Below are positions 15,573-22,522 of a DNA stretch of 25,687 nt, in pieces. Origin of the DNA: Elusimicrobiaceae bacterium (GTDB taxonomy: Bacteria; Elusimicrobiota; Elusimicrobia; Elusimicrobiales; Elusimicrobiaceae); the NCBI GenBank assembly GCA_024405075.1, contig JAKSPG010000003.1, positions 1-25,687 of the forward strand. The letters run 5' to 3'. The translations under genes were made by a program, and so were the position numbers. Every line of letters starts with the position of its first letter. The stretch's first letter is position 1. A model generated the notes under the pieces. That model did not search any database, was not told the DNA's origin, and saw nothing but the letters and a program-made list of their open reading frames with translations.

Positions 15573-15947
15573 TTATTTGGTTTTGGAACCCACGGTTTTT
15601 CTTCTGCCGCGGCGGGTTCGGCTGTTGGTTTTGGTGCGTTGGCCGCGTACGGGCAAGTTGCGGCGATGACGCTGGCCCCGATAGGAGCCGATTTCAATCG
15701 TGCGGTGAATATTTTGTGCAACTTCACGGCGCAGTTCGCCTTCCACTTTGTATTCTTTCTGCAAAATGGTGTTGAGCAAACCGGCTTGCTGTTCGGTCAA
15801 ATCTTTCACGCGGGTAGCGGGGTCAATTTGGCCGGCTACTTTTGCAAGCACTTCTTTGGCGTTTTTCTTGCCGATGCCGTAGATGTATTCCAACGCGACA
15901 TCAATTCTTTTGTTTTTCGGTAAATCAATACCTGCGACTCTAGCCAT
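15573..15947 (-). CDS. rpsM: Small ribosomal subunit protein uS13
   Basis: A 124-residue protein of the 30S head that contacts the 50S subunit and P-site tRNA. The start MARVAGIDLPKNKR, the central YIYGIGKKNAKEVL helix-two-turns-helix and the tail GSYRGQRHRRNLPVRGQRT are all typical. The basic C-terminus (TRRGRRKTVGSKTK) is complete. It sits between rpmJ and rpsK in the standard order. Confidence 0.97.
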   Translation of the reverse strand: MARVAGIDLPKNKRIDVALEYIYGIGKKNAKEVLAKVAGQIDPATRVKDLTEQQAGLLNTILQKEYKVEGELRREVAQNIHRTIEIGSYRGQRHRRNLPVRGQRTKTNSRTRRGRRKTVGSKTK

Positions 15948-15969
15948 ATTCTTCTAAAACTCCTGTAAA

Positions 15970-16083
15970 TTAACCTTGGCGTTGTTTGTGTTTGGCAACT
16001 TCACACACCACACGGACGACGCCGTTACGTTTAATGATTTTGCATTTCTGACATATCTTTTTGACACTGGCTCTGACTTTCAT
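15970..16083 (-). CDS. rpmJ: Large ribosomal subunit protein bL36, zinc-binding form
   Basis: A 37-residue protein read directly from the minus strand, starting MKVRASVKKICQKCKIIKR and ending KHKQRQG. C11, C14, C27 and H32 form the zinc knuckle of the standard C+ L36. Its ATG (16081-16083) directly abuts the infA TAA (16084-16086), and the ribosome binding site GGGAG lies inside the end of infA, so translation is likely coupled. Confidence 0.96.
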   Translation of the reverse strand: MKVRASVKKICQKCKIIKRNGVVRVVCEVAKHKQRQG

Positions 16084-16296
16084 TTATTTCTCCCTATAAG
16101 TTATTCTGCCGCGGGTCAAATCATACGGAGATAACTCCAATTTGACGCTGTCACCGGGAAGAATTCTTATATGATGAACTCTCATCTTGCCGGATATGTG
16201 CCCCAGAATTACTTTGCCGCCCGGTATTTCAATTTTGAACATCGCGTTAGGCAACGCTTCCAGGACCTTACCCTCAACTTCTATCTTATCACTCAT
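16084..16296 (-). CDS. infA: Translation initiation factor IF-1
   Basis: A 70-residue single OB-fold protein that binds the 30S A site during initiation. GKVLEALPNAMFKIEI (9-24), a central VILGHISGKMR strand (29-39) and the C-terminal LSPYDLTRGRITYR are standard. It is followed without any gap by rpmJ, and preceded by a 71-base gap after map that contains a small hairpin. Confidence 0.97.
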   Translation of the reverse strand: MSDKIEVEGKVLEALPNAMFKIEIPGGKVILGHISGKMRVHHIRILPGDSVKLELSPYDLTRGRITYREK

Positions 16297-16336
16297 ACAA
16301 CTCCGAGTTCGGATTAAATTACCAGAACAAACACCC

Positions 16337-16359
16337 CGCGTTTTATCCGACCAAACGCG
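16337..16359. other. Hairpin in the map-infA gap
   Basis: CGCGTTT (16337-16343) and AAACGCG (16353-16359) are perfect 7-base arms around a 9-base loop. The gap 16297-16367 holds nothing else recognisable. There is no T run typical of a terminator directly after the stem on the transcribed strand, though a T-rich stretch follows a few bases later. It may tune read-through or mark an RNA processing site. Confidence 0.4.
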
Positions 16360-16367
16360 CAGATGCC

Positions 16368-17120
16368 TTATTCAAAAGCAGTGAGTATTTCACTGCCGTT
16401 AGCGGTAACGGCTACCGTGTGTTCAAAGTGGGCTGCATAACTACCGTCCAGCGTGACCACCGTCCAACCGTCGTCCAACTCCCTGACTTTATAACTACCC
16501 GCAGTCAACATAGGCTCAATCGCGAGCGTCATCCCTGCTTCCAACACCGGGCCTGTACCCGGTTTGCCGAAGTTAGGAATGCTCGGTTCTTCGTGCATAT
16601 TGCGGCCAATTCCGTGCCCGCAATAGTCACGTACAACACCCATGTTATGTTGCTTGGCAAAAGTTTCCACCGCGTGCTGCGCGTCGCCGAGACGGCGGCC
16701 GGGTTTGATTTGCCCGATGGCTTTGTATAACGATTTTTTTGTTACGTCCATCAATTGTTGGGCTTCCTCAGAAACTTTTCCCACGCCGAGGGTGATTGCG
16801 GCATCTGAACAGAAACCGTCAAGGCGGGCTCCTGTATCTATACTAACGATATCACCACTCTTTAATATTCTATCTTTTTTTGGGATTCCGTGCACGACTT
16901 CTTCGTTTACCGAAGCGCAAATGCTGCCCGGAAACCCGTAATAGCCCAAGAACAGCGGCGTCGCCCCGAAAGAACGGATTGTCTTTTCGGCGGCTTGGTC
17001 CAGCTCCAGCGTGGAAATGCCGGGTTTAACTAACTCGGTCATTTTTTTAAGCACGGCCGCGGTTACTTTTCCGGCGGCGCGCATACGCTGTAATTCTTGT
17101 TCGTTTTTTACTTCTATCAT
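16368..17120 (-). CDS. map: Methionine aminopeptidase, type I
   Basis: A 250-residue cytosolic enzyme that removes the N-terminal Met from new proteins. All five metal ligands of the pita-bread fold are present (D95, D106, H169, E202, E233), along with the substrate-binding H78. The N-terminal MIEVKNEQELQRMRAAGKV and the block SICASVNEEVVHGIP are typical. The type Ia form is indicated by the lack of an N-terminal extension or a large insert. It sits 2 bases after adk, the common secY-adk-map-infA order. Confidence 0.97.
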   Translation of the reverse strand: MIEVKNEQELQRMRAAGKVTAAVLKKMTELVKPGISTLELDQAAEKTIRSFGATPLFLGYYGFPGSICASVNEEVVHGIPKKDRILKSGDIVSIDTGARLDGFCSDAAITLGVGKVSEEAQQLMDVTKKSLYKAIGQIKPGRRLGDAQHAVETFAKQHNMGVVRDYCGHGIGRNMHEEPSIPNFGKPGTGPVLEAGMTLAIEPMLTAGSYKVRELDDGWTVVTLDGSYAAHFEHTVAVTANGSEILTAFE

Positions 17121-17122
17121 AC

Positions 17123-17755
17123 TTACTTTTGGAGGATTTTTGAAATATCCTCAAAAACTTTTTCCGGCGTTTGATTGCCGTTTACTTCTACATACTTCCC
17201 GCCGGCCTGATAGTATTCTTTAACCGGCAGTGTGCTTTGGCGGTATACTTCCAAACGGTGGGCGGCGCGCTTACACGTATCGTCCGGCCGAGTGTATAAT
17301 TCGCCCCCGCAAGACGGGCATTTTTCAGGCGGATTTTTCAAATCTACACTTAAAATAGCCCCGCATTTTTTGCATTGACGGCGCGAACAAATGCGGTTGA
17401 TTACTTCTTCTTGCGGCAAATCAATCATGATCACATGCGTAATGGAACGTCCCAAGCGTTGCATCATTGCATCCAACGCTTTAGCTTGCGGAACGGTGCG
17501 CGGGAAACCGTCAAAAATGATACCTTTGTCTGTATCCTTGACGATTTTTTCCAGCATTTCCACCATCATTTCGTCAGGTACTAAATTGCCTTGATTGACA
17601 ATCAGCCCCAACTTGTTGCCCAGTTCGGAACCGGAAGCGATTTCCGCCCGGAGCACATCTCCGGTAGAAATGTGAGCCAACTCAAACGCTTTTACTAATT
17701 TGACCGATTGTGTTCCTTTCCCGGCCCCCGGACAACCCATTAGCACAATGTTCAT
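17123..17755 (-). CDS. adk: Adenylate kinase, zinc-type LID
   Basis: A 210-residue enzyme for ATP + AMP = 2 ADP. It has the P-loop GCPGAGKGT (7-15), the AMP-binding STGDVLRAEIASGS (30-43) and FDGFPRT (81-87). The long LID carries four cysteines (C128, C131, C146, C149) that would bind structural zinc, as in Bacillus adenylate kinase. After the LID the sequence DDTCKRAAHRLEVYRQST replaces the usual DDxxETVxxRLxVY, an odd but probably tolerated change. The ATG at 17755 is preferred over an upstream ATG at 17773 because homology begins at MNIVLMG. It is separated from secY by a 128-base gap that holds a palindromic element. Confidence 0.95.
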   Translation of the reverse strand: MNIVLMGCPGAGKGTQSVKLVKAFELAHISTGDVLRAEIASGSELGNKLGLIVNQGNLVPDEMMVEMLEKIVKDTDKGIIFDGFPRTVPQAKALDAMMQRLGRSITHVIMIDLPQEEVINRICSRRQCKKCGAILSVDLKNPPEKCPSCGGELYTRPDDTCKRAAHRLEVYRQSTLPVKEYYQAGGKYVEVNGNQTPEKVFEDISKILQK

Positions 17756-17781
17756 AAAATTTTCTCTAAACATCCAACTTG

Positions 17782-17887
17782 ATAGTTTGAAGAATTTTGC
17801 TCTTGTGCTAGGCGCCTAGCCGCGAAGCTTACTAAGCTAAGCGAGCGGCGTAGCAACACCGCACAAGAGCATAAATTACCAAACTAT
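17782..17887. repeat. 106-bp palindromic element between secY and adk
   Basis: The ends ATAGTTTG (17782-17789) and CAAACTAT (17880-17887) are perfect inverted repeats, and a second perfect 10-base pair, GCTCTTGTGC/GCACAAGAGC, lies at 17799-17808 and 17861-17870. Inside is the 14-base palindrome GCTAGGCGCCTAGC (17807-17820) and smaller AAGCTTA-type repeats. It shares the 12-mer GCGCCTAGCCGC (17812-17823), the style of its ends and its length with the element at 3458-3562. Its right end contains the secY stop codon (17884-17886). It has no coding capacity and may be a MITE or REP-like element that spreads in trans. Confidence 0.6.
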
Positions 17888-18393
17888 TGGCCGACGTTGA
17901 ACCAGCGCCCCTTAATGCGTTTGGACCCTTTCATCAACGGCTCATAGTTACGCGCCAGAAGGTGCGCTTGCACCTGCCCAACGGTATCCAACGCCACGCC
18001 GACTACGATGAGTAGCGCGGTACCGCCGAAGTAAAAGTCTACGTTAAAGTAGGAGCGGAAAAAATCCGGCAGTACGGCAATTAAGCATACAAAGATGGGA
18101 CCACAGAACGTCACACGGTTCATGACCCACTCAATGTAGTTTTTGGTCGGCTCACCAGGGCGAATGCCCGGGATAAAGCTGCCGCTTTTCTTCATGTTAT
18201 CGGCTAAATCGGACGGGTTAATCGTCATAGAATTATAGAAATAACAGAAGAAAATAATCAGCGCCGAGAACAACACCATGTACCACACACTGTTGTGGTT
18301 CATCAAGCTGACCATTTTTTGCGCCCAGGCCGCTTCCTGGTTGAAGCTGGCAAGCGTTAGCGGCAACGAGATAACGGACGAAGCGAAAATCAC
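17884..18393 (-). CDS. secY: SecY C-terminal part, downstream of an in-frame stop
   Basis: The C-terminal part of the protein translocase channel. It is in the same frame as the N-terminal part and separated from it only by the TAA at 18499-18501. It covers about TM7 to TM10, with the cytoplasmic segment GSFIPGIRPGEPTKNYIEWVMNRVTFCG conserved. Homology runs continuously from directly after the TAA (RHIPLQ, then NRQIGNKPHGGHASNFPLK), so coding sequence really extends upstream to 18498. The first possible restart is a GTG at 18391-18393, with no visible ribosome binding site, so an independent product is unlikely. The last residues GRWFNVGQ end at a TAG inside the adjacent palindromic element. 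Confidence 0.85.
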   Translation of the reverse strand: MIFASSVISLPLTLASFNQEAAWAQKMVSLMNHNSVWYMVLFSALIIFFCYFYNSMTINPSDLADNMKKSGSFIPGIRPGEPTKNYIEWVMNRVTFCGPIFVCLIAVLPDFFRSYFNVDFYFGGTALLIVVGVALDTVGQVQAHLLARNYEPLMKGSKRIKGRWFNVGQ

Positions 18394-18498
18394 CGCGATT
18401 ACACCGCTTTGGTCAATTTTAAGCGGGAAATTGCTGGCATGTCCGCCGTGCGGTTTGTTGCCGATTTGGCGGTTGGGGGGTTGTAACGGAATATGGCG

Positions 18499-18501
18499 TT
18501 A
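18499..18501 (-). other. secY: In-frame TAA codon inside secY
   Basis: On the coding strand codon 241 reads TAA, in the run W-L-E-T-A-stop-R-H-I-P. SecY proteins normally have Gln at this point before an Arg-rich pair. CAA to TAA is a single transition. The two flanking parts are in the same frame (18499 minus 17884 is a multiple of 3), and together make 446 codons, the usual SecY length. Confidence 0.9.
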
Positions 18502-19221
18502 GGCTGTTTCCAACCATACTACCAATGCCGTAATAACAGCGGCTGCCAGGACGATGACACACATCATAAAGAAGTCCATTTCGCCGGTGGATACGCGTTC
18601 TTTCAATTCCCACAACGCACTGGGCAAGCGGTCCACGATACCCGCAAAAATGATCAGCGAGATACCGTTTCCGACGCCTTTTTCGGTAATTTGTTCACCC
18701 AGCCACATCACAAACATCGTACCGGCAGCTAAGGTGATTACCGTGGTAACAAAAAATAGAACCGACGGGTTCACTACCGCCGATACACCGTTCGCTCCTT
18801 CCACGCGGGAAATAGCAAACGTCATCATAGAGCCTTGCAACAAAGCTAGGAACAGTGCAAAAATACGGGTGATCTGGTTTTCTTTTCTTCTGCCGGATTC
18901 CCCTTCTTTGTGCATGCGATCCAGTGCCGGGAAAATATGCGCCCCGCGCACCAGCCCCATGATGATGGAGGCGTTAATGTACGGCATGATACCCAACGCC
19001 AAAATGGAAAACCGCCCCAGCGCACCGCCCGAAAAGATATTCATAAATCCTAAAATACCGTTCTGGTGGGCTTTGAATAACTGGACCAGTACTTCCGTAT
19101 TGATACCGGGTATTGGGATTGCAGCCGCAATCCGGAAAACAGCGAGCGCGCCGAACACAAAAAGAAGTCTCTTTTTGAGTTCGGACGCGTTCAAGATATT
19201 CGTAATTGCATTGTTAGCCAT
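18499..19221 (-). CDS. secY: SecY N-terminal part, ended early by an in-frame TAA
   Basis: The first 240 residues of the SecYEG protein-export channel. It has the N-terminal cytoplasmic helix (NAITNILNASELKKRLLF), TM1, the plug region FMNIFSGGALGRFSILALGIMPYINASI (about 58-86), and TM3-TM6 ending ALVVWLETA. A complete SecY has ten TM segments and about 430-445 residues, so this stops after TM6, in the cytoplasmic loop that leads to TM7. Its ATG overlaps the rplO stop as TAATG. SecY is essential in bacteria, so either the stop is a sequence error, or it is read through or suppressed, or a second secY exists elsewhere. Confidence 0.9.
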   Translation of the reverse strand: MANNAITNILNASELKKRLLFVFGALAVFRIAAAIPIPGINTEVLVQLFKAHQNGILGFMNIFSGGALGRFSILALGIMPYINASIIMGLVRGAHIFPALDRMHKEGESGRRKENQITRIFALFLALLQGSMMTFAISRVEGANGVSAVVNPSVLFFVTTVITLAAGTMFVMWLGEQITEKGVGNGISLIIFAGIVDRLPSALWELKERVSTGEMDFFMMCVIVLAAAVITALVVWLETA

Positions 19222-19682
19222 TAGTTGGCCTTCTGTTCAAGTACGGTTACCGTGCCGCCGGCTTTTTCAATCGCCGCTTTCGCGGTGGCAGAAAAACCAT
19301 GCGCAGACACTTTTAAGGCCTTGGTGAGCGTGCCGTTTGCCAACACTTTCACGCGGGTAACATCGTGGATGATACCGGCTTTTTTCAAGGCTTCGGGGGT
19401 TACTTCTGTACCCGCCGCAAAGACTTTTTCCAACGAGCCAACGTTCACATAATCGTAGCGTTTGGCAAAATCTTTATTGGAAAAACCGCTTTTAGGCGTA
19501 TGGCGGATCAAAGGCATTTGACCGCCTTCTTTGCTTTCTTTGCGGGTATTACCGGAGCGGGAAGTTTGCCCTTTCATACCTTTGGTGCAGTAGTTGCCCA
19601 AGCCGGAGCCCGGCCCAATGCCCAAGCGTCTTTTTGCTTTTCTGGACCCATGTTTAGGGAAAAGTGTATTCAAATTTACCAT
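19221..19682 (-). CDS. rplO: Large ribosomal subunit protein uL15
   Basis: A 153-residue protein needed late in 50S assembly. The Gly/Arg-rich N-terminus (RKAKRRLGIGPGSGLGNYCTKGMKGQTSRSG) and the C-terminal VSAHGFSATAKAAIEKAGG are standard. It directly follows rpsE, with an 18-base gap where rpmD would normally lie. Its stop codon overlaps the secY start by one base. Confidence 0.96.
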   Translation of the reverse strand: MVNLNTLFPKHGSRKAKRRLGIGPGSGLGNYCTKGMKGQTSRSGNTRKESKEGGQMPLIRHTPKSGFSNKDFAKRYDYVNVGSLEKVFAAGTEVTPEALKKAGIIHDVTRVKVLANGTLTKALKVSAHGFSATAKAAIEKAGGTVTVLEQKAN

Positions 19683-19700
19683 AATTCTCTCTCCTCCAAA

Positions 19701-20303
19701 CTACTCGGCCTTGGCGGGGGCTTCTTTAGCAGCTTCCGCTTTGGGGGCTTCTTGCGCCGGGGCGACTTTGCCGCGCAGCACATTTACAGCTTCTTTGTTT
19801 TTAAGCTGTTTGAAAGCCTCTAACGTAGCATAAACTAAGTTGCACGGATTGGTGCTACCCAGGCTTTTGGCGAGCACGTCTTTGATGCCGGCAGCTTCAA
19901 AAAGTAGCCGTACCCCGCTGCCCGCGATAACCCCGGTACCGGGAGCGGCCGGTTTCATCCAAACGGACGCAGCCCCGAATTTACCAATCGTTTCGTGCGG
20001 AATCGTGTCCCAAACTACCGGGAACGTGATCATGTGTTTACGCGCATGGGATTCAGCTTTGGCAATTGCCAGCTGAACCTGATTCGCCTTGCCAATCGCA
20101 ACGCCCACTTTGCCAATGCCGTTCCCTACTACTACCAGGGCCCGGAAGCCAAAGCGTTTACCGCCTTTGACTACTTTTGCCGTACGGGCAACGTGGATAA
20201 CCGTGGTTTTACCTTCTACCGCCGGTTTTGCTTTTTGAAACTCGGCTCTTTTGCCTTTCGCTTCTTTTTTATTTTCGTTTTTCACGAGCGTTTCATTGGA
20301 CAT
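19701..20303 (-). CDS. rpsE: Small ribosomal subunit protein uS5
   Basis: A 200-residue protein at the 30S mRNA entry site, important for decoding accuracy. The double-stranded RNA-binding part contains HVARTAKVVKGGKRFGFRALVVVGNGIGKVGVAIGKA, and the C-terminal part GVRLLFEAAGIKDVLAKSLGSTNP. Both termini carry extra Lys/Ala/Glu-rich tails; the C-terminal tail is about 20 residues of A, P, E and K. The ATG at 20303 has AGGTGA upstream and is preferred to a GTG at 20312. Confidence 0.95.
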   Translation of the reverse strand: MSNETLVKNENKKEAKGKRAEFQKAKPAVEGKTTVIHVARTAKVVKGGKRFGFRALVVVGNGIGKVGVAIGKANQVQLAIAKAESHARKHMITFPVVWDTIPHETIGKFGAASVWMKPAAPGTGVIAGSGVRLLFEAAGIKDVLAKSLGSTNPCNLVYATLEAFKQLKNKEAVNVLRGKVAPAQEAPKAEAAKEAPAKAE

Positions 20304-20319
20304 TAACTTCACCTGTGAA

Positions 20320-20685
20320 TTAGAATTTCAATCCTGCTTCTCTGGCGGAATCGGCTAATGCTTTGATTCTGCCATGGTAGACGCGTCCACCGCGGTCAAA
20401 CATCACTTCGCTAATGCCTTTATCCAAGGCTTTTTTCGCGATTGCAGCACCTAATGCCTTAGCGGCTTCAATGCTTTTGGCGGACGATTCAAACTTGCCT
20501 TCAAATTCTTTGGACAACGTCGTAGCAGACACGAGCGTGCTGTGCGTATTGTCATCAATAATTTGGGCGTAGATATACTTTAAGCTTCTGTATACCGACA
20601 AACGCGGGCGGTGCGCACCGTTTTTCAACAAATGCGCGCGGCTGCGGTCTTTACGGAATTGGTATCTTGCTTGTTTAGTAGCCAT
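20320..20685 (-). CDS. rplR: Large ribosomal subunit protein uL18
   Basis: A 121-residue 5S rRNA-binding protein. The conserved RPRLSVYRSLKYIYAQIIDD (about 27-46), the AAKALGAAIAKKALDKGI helix and the ending FDRGGRVYHGRIKALADSAREAGLKF are intact. Spacing of 2 bases to rplF and 16 to rpsE fits a single operon. Confidence 0.97.
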   Translation of the reverse strand: MATKQARYQFRKDRSRAHLLKNGAHRPRLSVYRSLKYIYAQIIDDNTHSTLVSATTLSKEFEGKFESSAKSIEAAKALGAAIAKKALDKGISEVMFDRGGRVYHGRIKALADSAREAGLKF

Positions 20686-20687
20686 AA

Positions 20688-21239
20688 TTATTTACCTCCC
20701 GCCGCAGTTTTACCGGCTTTGCGAGCGATGTGTTCACCCTGGTATTTAATACCACTGCCTTTATAGGGCTCCGGAGGTCTGATTCTTCTGATTTTGGCGG
20801 CGAAATCACCGACTTTAAATTTATCACTGCCTTTAATCGTTACCGCACCGGATTTCGGATCCACGACGACGGTTAAACCCTCGGGGATATCCAAATTGAC
20901 CGGGTGGGAAAACCCAAGTTCTAAATTGAGTTTTTTGCCCGCTACGCTGGCGCGATACCCTAGACCGTTGATTTCCAACACTTTGGAAAAACCGTTCGTC
21001 ACGCCTTCAATGATATTGAACACGTTGGCGCGGGTCGTGCCGTGCAAGGCATTGAGTTCTTTGACGCGGCCTTCGGCCACAGCAAAGGTCAAGTTGCCGT
21101 CTTTAAGTTCCGCGGTAATGCCGGCCGGAACGGTGTAAGAAAGCGTACCTAATGCACCGGTAGCGGTGATGGTGTTTTCTTTAATTTCCACTTTGGTTTT
21201 AGCGGGAACATTGATTACTTTTTTACCGATTCTGCTCAT
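20688..21239 (-). CDS. rplF: Large ribosomal subunit protein uL6
   Basis: A 183-residue protein of two repeated alpha-beta domains near the factor-binding site. MSRIGKKVINVPAKTKVEI opens the first repeat. The second contains GLGYRASVAGKKLNLELGFSHPV, and the signature RRIRPPEPYKGSGIKYQGEHIARKAGK ends the protein. No anomaly was seen. Confidence 0.97.
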   Translation of the reverse strand: MSRIGKKVINVPAKTKVEIKENTITATGALGTLSYTVPAGITAELKDGNLTFAVAEGRVKELNALHGTTRANVFNIIEGVTNGFSKVLEINGLGYRASVAGKKLNLELGFSHPVNLDIPEGLTVVVDPKSGAVTIKGSDKFKVGDFAAKIRRIRPPEPYKGSGIKYQGEHIARKAGKTAAGGK

Positions 21240-21248
21240 ATTCCCCCC

Positions 21249-21641
21249 TTACCACACTTGGCACAACAACTCGCCGCCGATTTTTTCGGCCTTGGCTTGC
21301 GCATCCGTCATGATGCCTTTAGAGGTGGACAAAATTGTCACCCCAAACGCACCGCGGACTTTGGGAATGTTGTTGTACGCGCTGTAAACACGGGAACCCG
21401 GTTTGGAAATGCGTTTCAAACCTTGGATAACACATTCGTTTTCCGGCGTGTATTTTAAGAACACACGGACCACGCCGCCCTTAGTTTCGTTGTGAACAGC
21501 TTTGAAATTGGCGATGTATCCTTCTTCTTTGAGCACACGCGCAATTTCGGTTTTGATTTTAGAAAAAGGGATGTCCACTTTTTCTTTTTTCTTCATATTG
21601 GCATTTCTTATTCTGGTTAAGAAATCTGCAATTGGATCCAT
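21249..21641 (-). CDS. rpsH: Small ribosomal subunit protein uS8
   Basis: A 130-residue 16S rRNA-binding protein of the 30S central domain. DPIADFLTRIRNANMKKKEKVDIPFSKIKTEIARVLKEEGYI opens it, and STSKGIMTDAQAKAEKIGGELLCQVW closes it. It starts 70 bases after rpsN, an unusually wide gap for this cluster. No Shine-Dalgarno sequence is seen close to its ATG. In E. coli S8 represses the spc operon; a matching site was not identified here. Confidence 0.97.
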   Translation of the reverse strand: MDPIADFLTRIRNANMKKKEKVDIPFSKIKTEIARVLKEEGYIANFKAVHNETKGGVVRVFLKYTPENECVIQGLKRISKPGSRVYSAYNNIPKVRGAFGVTILSTSKGIMTDAQAKAEKIGGELLCQVW

Positions 21642-21711
21642 ATACTTAAGTTATCGTCCCGAACCACTTTCCTTACAGAGTTGGCCCGAAAGCGACAGCT
21701 CCTCCTGTAAA
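21642..21711 (-). promoter_or_regulatory. 70-base rpsN-rpsH spacer with an unused SD-like sequence
   Basis: On the transcribed strand a perfect AGGAGG (21701-21706) follows the rpsN stop but no start codon stands at working distance. TTACAG and CTGTAA arms (21705-21710 with 21673-21678) bracket a structured-looking stretch. It may be an RNA element controlling rpsH translation, or a remnant of a lost small gene. Confidence 0.35.
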
Positions 21712-21897
21712 TTACCAGCTTGATTTTCTAAGACCCGGGATTAATCCCTGGTGTGCCATCTTTCTCAGGCAGATACGGCAAAGGCCGAAGTCGCGGTAAT
21801 AACCGCGCGCACGCCCGCAGATTTGGCATCTGTTGTGATAGCGTACGGCGAACTTTTGGTCTTTCGCCATTTTTGCAACCCATGCTTTAGTAGCCAT
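21712..21897 (-). CDS. rpsN: Small ribosomal subunit protein uS14, short zinc-binding type
   Basis: A 61-residue protein of the 30S head. The zinc motif is CQIC (24-27) and CRIC (40-43) around GRARGYYRDFGL, and it ends GLIPGLRKSSW. This is the short C+ form (rpsZ type), as in Thermus and Bacillus, not the 100-residue zinc-free form of E. coli. Confidence 0.97.
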   Translation of the reverse strand: MATKAWVAKMAKDQKFAVRYHNRCQICGRARGYYRDFGLCRICLRKMAHQGLIPGLRKSSW

Positions 21898-21914
21898 AAA
21901 GTTTTTTGCTCCTC

Positions 21915-22508
21915 TTATTTAGCCGCTTTGCGGAACGGAATACCCATGTAATCCATGAGTTTGCGACCGCTGGCGTCGTTTTGGGCAGTGGTAACGAACG
22001 AAATGTTCATACCATGGGCTTTGGGAGATTTTTCCACATCAATTTCCGGGAAAATATAATGCTCTTTAATCCCCAAGTTCAAATTGCCTTTGCCGTCAAA
22101 GCTGGCATTAAAGCCCTGAAAGTCGCGAATGCGGGGGCAGGCAATGCAGATGAAGCGTTCCATGAACTCATACATCTTGGCTCCGCGCAACGTTACGCGC
22201 ACACCAATAGGCATGCCTTCGCGCAATTTAAAGTTAGAAATAGACTTTTTAGCGCGGCGTACTTGTGCAGCTTGACCGGCGATGGCCGTTAAATCTTCTT
22301 TGGCCACTTCCAGTGCTTTGATGTCCTCGCGGGCATCTTTCACGCCGATGTTGATGACGATTTTGGTCATCCGCGGCACAGCCATCGGGCTTTTGACGTT
22401 CATGTCTTTAAGCAAAGCCGGAAGCACTTTTTCCTTGTAAAGCGTTTGCAACCGGGGCTGGTAGCCTTCGGGTGCTTTCGTTACGTTTTTGGTTTCTTTC
22501 TTAGTCAT
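21915..22508 (-). CDS. rplE: Large ribosomal subunit protein uL5
   Basis: A 197-residue 5S rRNA-binding protein of the central protuberance. Family blocks include VPRMTKIVINIGVKDA (about 44-59), GQAAQVRRAKKSISNFKLREGMPIGVRVTLRG, and RIRDFQGFNASFDGKGNLNLGIKEHYIFPEI. The N-terminus has about 15 extra basic residues (TKKETKNVTKAPEGY). It sits 14 bases after rplX. Confidence 0.97.
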   Translation of the reverse strand: MTKKETKNVTKAPEGYQPRLQTLYKEKVLPALLKDMNVKSPMAVPRMTKIVINIGVKDAREDIKALEVAKEDLTAIAGQAAQVRRAKKSISNFKLREGMPIGVRVTLRGAKMYEFMERFICIACPRIRDFQGFNASFDGKGNLNLGIKEHYIFPEIDVEKSPKAHGMNISFVTTAQNDASGRKLMDYMGIPFRKAAK

Positions 22509-22522
22509 TTTTCGTACCTAGA

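Noticed and set aside
17884..19221. Frameshift in secY
   Set aside because: The two parts are in the same frame; the interruption is a single stop codon, not an indel.
17884..19221. Reassigned TAA codon (alternative genetic code)
   Set aside because: TAA is the natural stop of several intact genes in the window, followed directly by the next gene.
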